In this document: piece by piece, positions 42,295 through 50,643 of the stretch
Numbering within the stretch: position 1 is the stretch's first letter
Layout: every line of letters starts with the position of its first letter
From: VXLM01 sp034421575
GTDB lineage: Bacteria; Chloroflexota; Dehalococcoidia; Lucifugimonadales; VXLM01
Length of the DNA: 64,000 nt
Direction: 5' to 3'
NCBI GenBank assembly: GCA_034421575.1
Contig: DAOUKG010000023.1
Span: 54,606 to 118,605 of the forward strand
Made by a program: the position numbers and the translations under genes
The notes under the pieces: model-generated
What the model saw: the letters and a program-made list of their open reading frames with translations, nothing else
Database searches by the model: none
Told to the model about the DNA's origin: nothing

Positions 42295-43140
42295 TCAACT
42301 CATCATTTTGGGGCTATCGTCCATATTTGGCCTGTCGTCTCGGAACGGCACGAATTTGTGGACCTTCTTCGCGCCGAAGGCGGGGAGGTCGCCGACCATC
42401 GCCTGTATTCTTGCGTCCTCACTGGCGAGCCAGCCGGGATCGGGGTCAAACATGGTGCCGGCATAGTAGTGGAGGGATGCGAGGTGGTTGTCGGTCTGTG
42501 GACGCGCGGCGAACTTCAGCGCGATGTAGCGCCTGCCCGCCCAGCCGTTGAAGATGGCGTGCCAGATGCTCTGGTTGAAGAAGATGGCGTCGCCGGGGTT
42601 GGATTCCAGCGATACGCTGGGCATGTTCGGTCCCGGCACCTCGAACGGGCGCACGGGCAAGCTACGGCGCTGGTGCTTGGCTTCCGGCTCGATCTCACCG
42701 TGCAATGGCATCCTGTGTGACCCGGGTATGACGCGAAGGCAGCCGTTTTCCTCTGTAATCGGATCGAGGTAGAGGTTCACCTTGAGGCGGGTGTAGGAGA
42801 CTTCGTCGTGGTCGCCGGGCCGGTCAGGATGCCAGGGATGCTCGGAGTTCACGGTAACGTTGCCCTCGGAGCCCGCCCAGACGAATCCGGGACCGAGAAT
42901 GCTCTCCGCCGCTTCGAAGATGCGGTCGTCGGTGACCATCTGCGTGAGGGCTGCGTCCTTCTCTACGAATGTCCCCACGGCCTGACCATCTTCCGGGTTC
43001 AGCGGCTTGCCGTCGCGGAGCTTCAGCCACAGGTTGTCCGCAGTCTCCGTGATCGAGACTACCTCATCCGCTGAGAAGAGCTGGGGAATGAACAGGAACC
43101 CGAAGGTCTTGAAGTGGGCAACCTGACCTGGTGTAAGCAT
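42295..43140 (-). CDS. Phytanoyl-CoA dioxygenase (PhyH) family protein
   Basis: A 281-residue Fe(II)/2-oxoglutarate oxygenase-like protein. ATG 43140 follows GAGGGG; longer frames upstream are not protein-like. Metal site: H104-P-D106 (PWHPDRPGD) and H194 (QSIWHAIFNG), with R203/R204 for 2-oxoglutarate. The start MLTPGQVAHFKTFGFLFIPQ and GCLRVIPGSHR are typical. Its VIPGSHRMPLHG differs from the other PhyH at 17697 (VIPASHRRHD), so substrates probably differ. Confidence 0.9.
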   Translation of the reverse strand: MLTPGQVAHFKTFGFLFIPQLFSADEVVSITETADNLWLKLRDGKPLNPEDGQAVGTFVEKDAALTQMVTDDRIFEAAESILGPGFVWAGSEGNVTVNSEHPWHPDRPGDHDEVSYTRLKVNLYLDPITEENGCLRVIPGSHRMPLHGEIEPEAKHQRRSLPVRPFEVPGPNMPSVSLESNPGDAIFFNQSIWHAIFNGWAGRRYIALKFAARPQTDNHLASLHYYAGTMFDPDPGWLASEDARIQAMVGDLPAFGAKKVHKFVPFRDDRPNMDDSPKMMS

Positions 43141-43332
43141 GTGACGCCCCTCTAACGTAGGTTCTTTGTTGGCGCTGGATATAGTACGTCGGACGGTCGG
43201 ACATGGCAACACCGAGGGAAGAGCTAACCAACAGGAAGAGGCTGCCACATGGCCTCGGTCTGGATGACTTCAGCCCGCTTTGTCGAGGACCTGCGAGGAG
43301 TTCACAAAAGGATGCGGTTCGCCGATGACGCG

Positions 43333-43364
43333 AAAAACAGGCCCGCCGGATACCGACGGGCCTG
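43333..43364 (-). terminator. Rho-independent terminator after the 43405 SBP gene
   Basis: On the minus strand: CAGGCCCG, an 11-nt loop, CGGGCCTG, then TTTTT. It lies 40 bp past the stop codon of the solute-binding protein. Confidence 0.85.
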
Positions 43365-43404
43365 TCTTCTTTAGGCTAGCTGCCTAATCTTTTCCGCTAG
43401 GACT

Positions 43405-45819
43405 CTACCAGACCGTCTTCGAGCACTTGTCGTAAGGACTGCCGCCCTGGATGAATGCCCAGCTCTGGCAGTACTTCGAGCGGTTGCCCGGATTGTGGTA
43501 GTTGTCCAGACCGTCCTCGAAGAATCGCGCCCAGGCCGTGAAGCCGTTGTGGTCGCGTTCGTGGGTGATCGGCTTGTTGCGGAAGTTGTTCCTCGTGACG
43601 AACACACCGCGGAACACGCCGGAGTAGGCGCAGCAGTTCAGGCCCCAAAGCTGGTCGGCGTTGGTGGCGAACATTTCTTTGCCCATCTCGACTCGTCGCG
43701 GGTCAAGGTTGCTGACTCCGAGGCCGGCGATCCACAGATCAGAACTGCGTTGGAGCAGTCCGCCGGCGTCAGCCGGGAACTCGCCTGCGGCCGCCAGGGG
43801 CAGCCAGTTGGGATCGCCGCCCGTGGGCGCCATTCCCTCTTCACCGCGGGAGGCGTACCACTTGCCGATCTCGCCCGCAAGGTCGCCGCGGGTAAGAGGC
43901 GCGAGGCTCGTCCACTGGACCATCCAGGGGTTGTACTGGTAGGCCGAGTAGTCGCGGGAGATGCCCGTCGTCTGGAGGCTGTCACGCGTCGTCTGTCGAA
44001 CGGCGCCGATGATGGTCTTGATGCCTACGCTCTCCCATGCCGCCCTCAGTATCTCGGCTGCTTGCGAGACTGCGGGGTTCGGGCTGGGACCAACCGTGAT
44101 CTGCATCTCGACCGTGCCCGATCCGTCCTTGTGCATTCGGAAACCTTCCTCGTCTCGTGCACTCAGACCCAACGCATCGAGCATCTGGTTGGACTTGCTG
44201 GTGTTCTTCTCCATGTGGAGCATGCGGTACTCGTCACCCGGGTAGTACGGGTTGTTCGGGCGCGGGACGCGGTTCTGCACCACGCCGACGCCGGAAAGGA
44301 CGAGGTCGTTGAGGACTTCCTTGTCTACCGTGTGGGACAGAGCGATGCGGAAGTCTTGCGTCCTGATCAACTCACCGATGCGCGGATCCTCGTTGTAGGT
44401 CTGCTGCATCGTCGTCGTCAGGTCTGCGCCGCCGCTGCTCGGCCAGTGGTAGATGGAGAAGTCGCCGCGTTCCATGTTGGAGATGTAGAGCGGGAGCTCA
44501 CCGGGGATGAACGAAGACGTACGTCCGTCTTCCTCACCGGCCATCGCGCGGAACTTGATGACGTCCTGGCTCTCCTGCTTAACCATCACTGCGCCGTCGG
44601 TGTAGGGGATCTGGTTCCCCTCGGGGTCGACGAACCAGTGGTACTGGTTCTTCATGAACAGACCCAGAGAGTCGCTCTCCTCGACGTTGCAGTAAGGGGC
44701 CGCGCAGGGGTTGCTGTCGATGTTCTGCCAGAAGGCGAGTTCGCCCTTCAGCATGTCCTGAAGGTCGGTGTAGTTGCCGTCGGCAATGATCTTGTCGACT
44801 GCAGCCTGTCCGGCGTACTGCGGGTAGAGGTACTTCATCCGCGGGTGCCAGACCATGCACACGCGACCGGGCGAGCACAGCGTGCTCGGCGTCGACCGTG
44901 ACTCCATGATCGTGAAGATCGGGGAGTCGTACTGCAGGGTCCAGGTGAGGTCGTCAACTACGGAGAACTTCGGCGGGTTCTGCGTTACCGGGTCACTGGC
45001 CCACAACGGTAGCGGTCCACCGAAGAGGGCGGGGGTGAGGTTGACTTCCCAACCGAACTCGACCGATTCCATGTCGAGCGGATGACCGTCGCTCCACTTG
45101 AGACCCTCACGCATCGTGAACGTCCAGAGCGTTCCGTCATCGCTGACGTTCCAGCCCTTGCCGATCCACGGGAACCAAATCAAGCCGCCGAGGGAGTCAC
45201 GCCTGTTCCAACTGGCGAGAATCCACTCGCCGATGTAGGAGTGCGGCTGAGTCTGTCGATAGAATCCACCGTACTCGCCGATGCCGTCCGGGCCGGCGAT
45301 GACTTCTACGTCATCAGGTACGGGGAGCCTCTCCATGAGCGGAGGGATCTCTCCGGCCTTGACCAACTGAGCCGAGTGCGGGGACTCGAAGAACTGAGTC
45401 GGGCGAGGACCGTCATAATCCTGGTATACCCAAACTTCGCCGGGTACCGGCTGCTTGGCGGGCTTCCAGGCGTGCGGGCTTCGGAGCGGGCAGTCGGAGA
45501 CCACGTCGCCCAAGATCACGCACGATGCGGGAACCATTGCGGTCGGTCCCGTTTCAGGCGCCGGTCCTGCTGGGGCTGCCGGGGCAGCGGGCGCTGCCGG
45601 TGCTGCCTGGGCGGGTGCGGGCGCCGGTGCCGGCACTGCAACCGGAGCGGGCGCGGGTGCCGGTGCTGGTCCTGCAGGAGCCGGTGCTGGTCCTGCGGGT
45701 GCGGGCGCCGGTGCTGCTGTGCTGCCACCGGTGTCACCGTCGTCGCTGCTACAAGCGACCAGTGCCAACGCCAGCAAGAGACCGGCGACTACAGAAACTA
45801 TAAACCTAGTACTTGGCAT
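43405..45819 (-). CDS. Large SBP_bac_5-type solute-binding lipoprotein 1
   Basis: An 804-residue extracellular solute-binding protein of the oligopeptide/nickel (family 5) class. ATG 45819 follows GAGGAGG; the signal peptide ends in lipobox ALVAC with Cys23. Residues about 30-90 are an Ala/Pro/Gly linker. The binding domain begins around residue 200 (WNVSDDGTLWTFTMREGLKW is the family signature) and includes FRIALSHTVDKEVLNDLVL. At about 800 residues it is roughly 200 longer than typical family members; the surplus is the linker plus an extra N-terminal segment with CVILGDVVSDCPLRSPHAWK. No permease or ATPase gene is nearby. Divergent paralogue at 46327. Confidence 0.9.
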   Translation of the reverse strand: MPSTRFIVSVVAGLLLALALVACSSDDGDTGGSTAAPAPAPAGPAPAPAGPAPAPAPAPVAVPAPAPAPAQAAPAAPAAPAAPAGPAPETGPTAMVPASCVILGDVVSDCPLRSPHAWKPAKQPVPGEVWVYQDYDGPRPTQFFESPHSAQLVKAGEIPPLMERLPVPDDVEVIAGPDGIGEYGGFYRQTQPHSYIGEWILASWNRRDSLGGLIWFPWIGKGWNVSDDGTLWTFTMREGLKWSDGHPLDMESVEFGWEVNLTPALFGGPLPLWASDPVTQNPPKFSVVDDLTWTLQYDSPIFTIMESRSTPSTLCSPGRVCMVWHPRMKYLYPQYAGQAAVDKIIADGNYTDLQDMLKGELAFWQNIDSNPCAAPYCNVEESDSLGLFMKNQYHWFVDPEGNQIPYTDGAVMVKQESQDVIKFRAMAGEEDGRTSSFIPGELPLYISNMERGDFSIYHWPSSGGADLTTTMQQTYNEDPRIGELIRTQDFRIALSHTVDKEVLNDLVLSGVGVVQNRVPRPNNPYYPGDEYRMLHMEKNTSKSNQMLDALGLSARDEEGFRMHKDGSGTVEMQITVGPSPNPAVSQAAEILRAAWESVGIKTIIGAVRQTTRDSLQTTGISRDYSAYQYNPWMVQWTSLAPLTRGDLAGEIGKWYASRGEEGMAPTGGDPNWLPLAAAGEFPADAGGLLQRSSDLWIAGLGVSNLDPRRVEMGKEMFATNADQLWGLNCCAYSGVFRGVFVTRNNFRNKPITHERDHNGFTAWARFFEDGLDNYHNPGNRSKYCQSWAFIQGGSPYDKCSKTVW

Positions 45820-46326
45820 TCGATTCCTCCTCTTCATTAAACCAAATGTTTCGCGAATCCATCCATTCAGGCCGATTCCGAGCGACTCTAGCATAGTGTC
45901 CAAAGGGCTGTCAATGCGTCTCGCGCCGAATTGAACGCATTTAAGCAAGCTGAAACTCTACGCGGAAACCGCTTTCATGTTGTCCGCAATCCGCTCCGGT
46001 CTCGCCGAAAACTCAGTGAATCCCCTCGCCTCCATCGATAATTACTACGACCGAAGAGTGCGGAGCGGTTTTCAGTCCGCCCCGGGCGTCTTGGGTCCAA
46101 GCATAGACCCGCACCTGTGTCCGAAAATTTAGCAATTCGCCTAACGATTCTAAGACACATGACAGGTTCGAGAGTCAAGACGCGCCACCTACAACGGAAA
46201 CTTTTGCACTCCTACAGAAATATGTATAATGTGCGCCATCCTTCACGTCATGCGCTGTTGAGTACGGTATCGGAATGCAGTTCGGCTAAGTGGTTCGGAT
46301 TGAGTATCCAGAAAGGATAGATACCT
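45820..46326. promoter_or_regulatory. Divergent promoter region of the two SBP genes
   Basis: 507 bp without a gene. A perfect TATAAT at 46225-46230 is preceded by TTTTGC (46202-46207, 17-bp spacer) and is likely the promoter of the 46327 gene; a leader of about 90 bases would follow. A minus-strand promoter was not pinned down. No palindromic repeat elements occur here, unlike most spacers of this window. Confidence 0.45.
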
Positions 46327-48717
46327 ATGCAAAGACGATATATGATCGGATTCATTGCAGTTCTGTTGGTGGTGTCCCTTGGCCTGTTCGCATGCGGGAG
46401 CAGCGACCAGGACGACACGGACACTGCGGCTCCCGCTCCGGCCCCTGCTGCGCCTGCCCCTGCTCCGGCCCCTGCGCCCGCGCCTGCTCCGGCGCCTGCC
46501 CCGGTCGCAGCGCCTGCCCAGGCGCCTTCGATTATCCCGGCAGCGCCGGCAGCCCCCGCCCCGCCCCCGCCTCCCGCGCCGGCACCGGTTGCCAGGCCGA
46601 ACATACCGGCCACCTGCTACATCGAAGGACAACAGGTCACTTCGTGTCCCGAGGCAAGCCCTCACAAATGGGAGCCTCCAGCAGTGGCTCCGGGAGAATT
46701 CCCCATTTGGCACTACACAGGGCCCATGCCGACGAAATTCTTCGAGTCGCCGATGTCGGCCGAGCTGGTCAAGCAGGGTGTGCTCGATCCGCTCGAAGAC
46801 CGGGTCCCAGTACCGGAAGACCGCATGTATTCCCAGCCGCCCGACCAGATTGGAGTGTACGGCGGCGTTAGCCGTCTGAGCACGACGTTCACATTCCTGT
46901 CGGAGCAGGCGCTGTCCAACTTCGGCGAGCGTGAGGCTGACGGCTTCACGTGGCGTCCCTTCGTCGGCAAGGACTGGGGATGGAGCGATGACGGCAGGAC
47001 CCTTACGTTCCAAATACGGGAGGGCCTCCGATGGTCGGACGGCGTTCCCTTTACGATGGACGACGTGGAGTGGGCATGGACCGCGCTCAAAGAGCCGAGG
47101 TACCAGCCCAGCGTCCCCGTCCGATGGCGGGACCCCGTCACCGACAACCCCGTCCGCTGGGCGAAAGTGGACGACCTCAACTTCACCCTGACCTTCGACT
47201 CGCCGGTGTACAACATCATGGAGTCGCGGCTGAACAGGGGTTCGATCTGCACGGTGGGCGGATTCTGCTGGTTCACCCCGAAGCACCACGTCTCACAGTT
47301 CATGCCGGAGATCGTCGGACAGGCCAAGGTCGACCAGATGATGGCTGCGGACGGGCACGAGGCCTTTGGGAGCTGGTGGGGATATCGAACATACGACATG
47401 TCTCGCGCCGATACTCCGTGCGCGAGGATCATGTGCGTAGGCGGAGTCGGCGATGAGAACGCCCAGGGCAAGGAGATCGGCAAGCTGACTCGCAACCACT
47501 ACTCGTGGGCCTTCGACCCCGAGGGCAACCAGCTTCCCTATGTCGACGGTGTCTGGATGTACCAGAACGAGAGCAACGAGGTCGCAACGTTCCGCAAGAT
47601 GTCGGGCGAGAACGACCAGCCGATCACGTACAACAACAACCTGGGCGACGTGCCGCTCTACATCAATAACATGGAGAGGGGCGATTACAGCATCTACCGG
47701 TGGCCGTCGTTCGGCGGCAACGACCGCGGTCTCGGCATCCAGCAGACATGGAACGAAGACCCCTACCTCGGCCAGCTGAACCGTACCCACGAGTTCCGAC
47801 AGGCCATTTCGTACGCGCTTGACCGCGCCGCCATCAACGATACGGTTTTCCTCGGCCTCGGCGCCGTACAGAACTTCGTGCCGCGGCCCGACAGCCCGTG
47901 GTACCCGGGCGACGAGGTCCGCGACCTCCACACGCGACAAAGCACGGCGGAGTCGAATCGCCTGTTGGACGGCCTCGGACTGTCGGCGAAGGACGACGAC
48001 GGTTTCAGGCTGAGGCCCGACGGTGAACGGCTCACTCTGCTGTTCACAGGCAATACCAATAATTCGTCCTACATCCAGACTCTGGAGCTGATGAAGCAAC
48101 AATTGGAAGAGGTGGGGATTGAATTTGGCATCAGAAGCGGACGGAACACCGCGCGGGCGGGTGAACAGTATCTCTCGTTCACGGCCTCGTCCTACAACTA
48201 CAATCCGTGGATGCTGGAGGGGGGCGAGCTTTCGCCGTTGATGCGTTCTCACTCGGTTGGACAAGCGATTGGGGCGTGGTACGAAACGTCCGGCAGGGAG
48301 GGCATGGCGCCAGTGCCAGATCCTAACTTCCTGCCGCTGGCTCCTTCCGATAATTTCCCGGCGGATCCGTCCGGGAAGCTCCAGGAGAACGCCCAGCTTT
48401 GGCTCGATGGGCGGCAGCACCCACAGTTCTCTCCCGAACGAGCCGAGGCCGGTAAAATGATCTACCGGAACGTGGCGGAGCAGATATGGAACGTCCCAAC
48501 CGTAGCTTTCACTGGCGTGGCGCGCGGCATCGTGTTCAAGCGGAACAACATGCGAAACGTTCCCAAGACCCACATCCGCGACATCTTCGGATTCGCGGGC
48601 TGGAACTACTCGTTCGAGGACGGCGAGGACAACCTCAACCATCCTGGCAACCGCTCGAACCTCTACCGCAGCGTGAGCTTCCTCGACGCCGACTTCTTCT
48701 TCGACGACAGCAAGTAG
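46327..48717 (+). CDS. Large SBP_bac_5-type solute-binding lipoprotein 2
   Basis: A 796-residue paralogue of the divergent lipoprotein. Lipobox GLFAC with Cys23, then about 70 residues of Ala/Pro linker (nearly pure AP). As in the paralogue, an extra N-terminal segment with CYIEGQQVTSCPEASPHKWE links to the binding domain (DDGRTLTFQIREGLRWSDGV). FRQAISYALDRAAINDTVF matches FRIALSHTVDKEVLNDLVL of the other protein. It lacks a neighbouring transporter. AGAAAGGATAGA precedes the start. It ends before a strong terminator. Ligand unknown; peptides, oligosaccharides or opines are possible. Confidence 0.9.
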   Translation: MQRRYMIGFIAVLLVVSLGLFACGSSDQDDTDTAAPAPAPAAPAPAPAPAPAPAPAPAPVAAPAQAPSIIPAAPAAPAPPPPPAPAPVARPNIPATCYIEGQQVTSCPEASPHKWEPPAVAPGEFPIWHYTGPMPTKFFESPMSAELVKQGVLDPLEDRVPVPEDRMYSQPPDQIGVYGGVSRLSTTFTFLSEQALSNFGEREADGFTWRPFVGKDWGWSDDGRTLTFQIREGLRWSDGVPFTMDDVEWAWTALKEPRYQPSVPVRWRDPVTDNPVRWAKVDDLNFTLTFDSPVYNIMESRLNRGSICTVGGFCWFTPKHHVSQFMPEIVGQAKVDQMMAADGHEAFGSWWGYRTYDMSRADTPCARIMCVGGVGDENAQGKEIGKLTRNHYSWAFDPEGNQLPYVDGVWMYQNESNEVATFRKMSGENDQPITYNNNLGDVPLYINNMERGDYSIYRWPSFGGNDRGLGIQQTWNEDPYLGQLNRTHEFRQAISYALDRAAINDTVFLGLGAVQNFVPRPDSPWYPGDEVRDLHTRQSTAESNRLLDGLGLSAKDDDGFRLRPDGERLTLLFTGNTNNSSYIQTLELMKQQLEEVGIEFGIRSGRNTARAGEQYLSFTASSYNYNPWMLEGGELSPLMRSHSVGQAIGAWYETSGREGMAPVPDPNFLPLAPSDNFPADPSGKLQENAQLWLDGRQHPQFSPERAEAGKMIYRNVAEQIWNVPTVAFTGVARGIVFKRNNMRNVPKTHIRDIFGFAGWNYSFEDGEDNLNHPGNRSNLYRSVSFLDADFFFDDSK

Positions 48718-48746
48718 TCGACGCAACGAGCTAAGGTAGATTAAAC

Positions 48747-48779
48747 AAGAGTCCCCGCTCACAACGAGCGGGGACTCTT
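48747..48779 (+). terminator. Rho-independent terminator after the 46327 SBP gene
   Basis: AAGAGTCCCCGCTC, loop ACAAC, GAGCGGGGACTCTT: a perfect 14-bp stem 29 bp past the stop, followed by a short pyrimidine-rich tail. Confidence 0.85.
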
Positions 48780-48805
48780 CACTTTATTCCCGTCTCTCCC
48801 CCGCC

Positions 48806-49162
48806 GGGCTGACAGGGGTAGGTAAAACGGAATCGTAGCTACGATCCGTCCCCGTCTCTCTGTCATTCCTCATAAAATACCCCCGGCCAACCCGTCGTAG
48901 GGGCAACCCTTGTGGTTGCCCGTCCCCGATACCGCGCCACCACCCGTCATTCCGGCGTAGAGCTTGCCCCGTACTCCGATACGGGGCCGGAATCCAGGAA
49001 ATCTGGTCAATCGCAAATACGGTCTCATCACACTCACTTGGTATTGGGACAGGCATTTTAGATTCTTCGACTCCGCTGCGCTGCGTTCAGAATGACAGTC
49101 AAGGAGTTCCTTTCTCATTCATGGAACCGGATTGATGGTCAAATACCTACCCCTGTCAGCCC
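48806..49162. mobile_element. Long-inverted-repeat element B
   Basis: 357 bp bounded by GGGCTGACAGGGGTAGGTAA and TACCTACCCCTGTCAGCCC, the same ends as the element at 30721-30959. The inside differs: it holds ATCGTAGCTACGAT, a CGTCATTCCGGCGTAGAGC palindrome with a nested CCCCGTA...TACGGGG hairpin (48945-48996), and a TTTTAGATTCTTCGACTCC...GAATGACAG repeat (49057-49096). No gene. Confidence 0.65.
48945..48996. repeat. REP-like palindrome with nested hairpin
   Basis: CGTCATTCCGGCGTAGAGCT...CCGGAATCCA with CCCCGTACTCCGATACGGGG at 48967-48986 in its loop. The same 52-base composite recurs at 62841-62892, nearly identical. Confidence 0.75.
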
Positions 49163-49200
49163 CCTCTGGAAGAGAGTTACAGAGAAGGGCATGAATCCCC

Positions 49201-49290
49201 CTACTCCGCCGTTACCTCGTGCGGCCCAAGATCATCGTCGACGAGGCGCCGGTGGTAGTTCTTGCCCATCAGGTAGCTCATGTCATACGG
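49201..49290 (-). pseudogene. 3' remnant of a TIM-barrel glycosidase-like paralogue
   Basis: Read on the minus strand, this stretch encodes YDMSYLMGKNYHRR followed by LVDDDLGPHEVTAE and a TAG stop. It matches the last about 28 residues of the protein at 52455-54044 (ELDIRYLMGRNYHRS, LVDDELGPHEITSE). No further similarity can be seen upstream of it. It starts 38 bp after element B and ends about 60 bp before the sialidase-like gene, so most of a paralogue seems to have been lost at this junction. Confidence 0.8.
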
Positions 49291-49346
49291 TATCGTCGTT
49301 GGCGCCGACTCAGGTCTTTAGAGAGTTACTTGGAGGTGAGGCAGCC

Positions 49347-50453
49347 ATGCTGCGAGACGCGCTCTATTCCAGCGATGGGCAAGACTTGAAAGTCTCTGTA
49401 GAGAGAACCGAGGTCTTGCTCAAGTCGGACGAGATTTTGAACTTTCCGCGCATTATCGAGCTCGAAGGAGACCGCCTCGTGCTCGCTTACGGCAAGGGCA
49501 GACACTCGGGTGTCGAGACGCGCCCGGTGGCGGTCTCCGAGGACTTTGGCCGGACATGGGCGGATTCACCTCCCGGCTTCCCAATGGCCGATAACGTCCA
49601 GACGTCGGGAATCTTGGGCTATATGCGTGACGGCACGATAGCGTACATCGACGTGTTTCCCGTGAACGCGGGTTGGTCGCAGGGCAAAGGCCTGTACCAC
49701 CAGGTAGCGAAAGTGGAGGATCCGCTATTCAGACTCCGCCGGTTTTCCGGGCAGGGCGAGTTGTTGGCGGACGATACCTTCAAGGTTCATGGCATTCCCT
49801 GGAGACTGGCTTCCTACGAGCTGTACGGGACTCTGCTGACATTGGAGAACGGCGATCTGCTAACCGCGTTCGGGGGTCAGGTGGGCGCGGCCTCCGGATC
49901 GCACAAGAGCTTCATCGTGCGGTCCAAAGATGGTGGAGAGAGCTTCGAATTCGTAACGGCTTTCGGCTACGAGGCGGAAGACGGAGACGGTGGCGATCAG
50001 GTGTTCGCCGAGGCCGACCTGGAGGTCCTGGCCAACGGCGATATCCTCTGTATGATGAGAACGGGCTCCCATACTCCTATGCGCCAGTCCAGATCGACGG
50101 ACGGGGGCCTGACGTGGAGCGAGCCCGTATCCATCGGGTGGCCGGCAGTAAAACCCCACCTTCGGCTTCTGAGCAACGGTGTCCTGGCCTGCAGCTCAGG
50201 ACGGGGTGTCTATGGACATCCACAGGTCACCCACGTCATGTTCAGCATCGATGGGACGGGAGAGGAGTGGGAGTACCCGTTTTCCTTCCATACGGGGCCG
50301 GGCTGCTCCTACACGTCGAATATGGAGCGACATGGCAAGCTCTACGTCGCCTACTCTCACTCGTCCTTCACGAAGCCGTCGGGCGCCTACGGGCTTCCCT
50401 ACCACTCCATCAAGTGGGCTGTAATCGACATGGCGCTATCCACTTCCGCATAG
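49347..50453 (+). CDS. BNR/Asp-box sialidase-like protein
   Basis: A 368-residue beta-propeller of the sialidase superfamily. Asp-box repeats are visible as VSEDFGRTW, RSKDGGESF and RSTDGGLTW. The start is ATG 49347 behind GGAGGTGAGG; the frame is open further upstream, but that part is the antisense of the remnant and of repeats. Exo-sialidase or another exo-glycosidase is possible; the Arg triad (RIP/FRIP motif) appears as NFPRIIELEG. No signal peptide. It lies upstream of the TIM-barrel gene at 50644 in the same direction. Confidence 0.75.
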   Translation: MLRDALYSSDGQDLKVSVERTEVLLKSDEILNFPRIIELEGDRLVLAYGKGRHSGVETRPVAVSEDFGRTWADSPPGFPMADNVQTSGILGYMRDGTIAYIDVFPVNAGWSQGKGLYHQVAKVEDPLFRLRRFSGQGELLADDTFKVHGIPWRLASYELYGTLLTLENGDLLTAFGGQVGAASGSHKSFIVRSKDGGESFEFVTAFGYEAEDGDGGDQVFAEADLEVLANGDILCMMRTGSHTPMRQSRSTDGGLTWSEPVSIGWPAVKPHLRLLSNGVLACSSGRGVYGHPQVTHVMFSIDGTGEEWEYPFSFHTGPGCSYTSNMERHGKLYVAYSHSSFTKPSGAYGLPYHSIKWAVIDMALSTSA

Positions 50454-50643
50454 AAGCCTGTCTCATAACTCGGCAACATACATTTCTCTAACAAAAGGTG
50501 CCACGCTTATCGTCGTTGTAGGTATCATTCGCAACGAAACATAACCACCCTTACCGTCATTCCCGCGAAAGCGGGAATCCACAACATACTGATTAGAGGG
50601 GTAGTCTACTTATGAGACAGGCTCCATAGACAAGGAGGGCGAA
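50454..50643. repeat. Spacer with REP-like palindrome
   Basis: Holds CGTCATTCCCGCGAAAGCGG (50555-50581). The words CCTGTCTCATAACT (50458-50471) and ACTTATGAGACAGG (50609-50622) are an inverted pair around it, so this may be the outline of another small element. Confidence 0.55.

Noticed and set aside
48945..48996. Terminator for the second SBP gene
   Set aside because: A perfect terminator already lies at 48747-48779; this composite palindrome recurs unchanged at 62841 and is a dispersed repeat.
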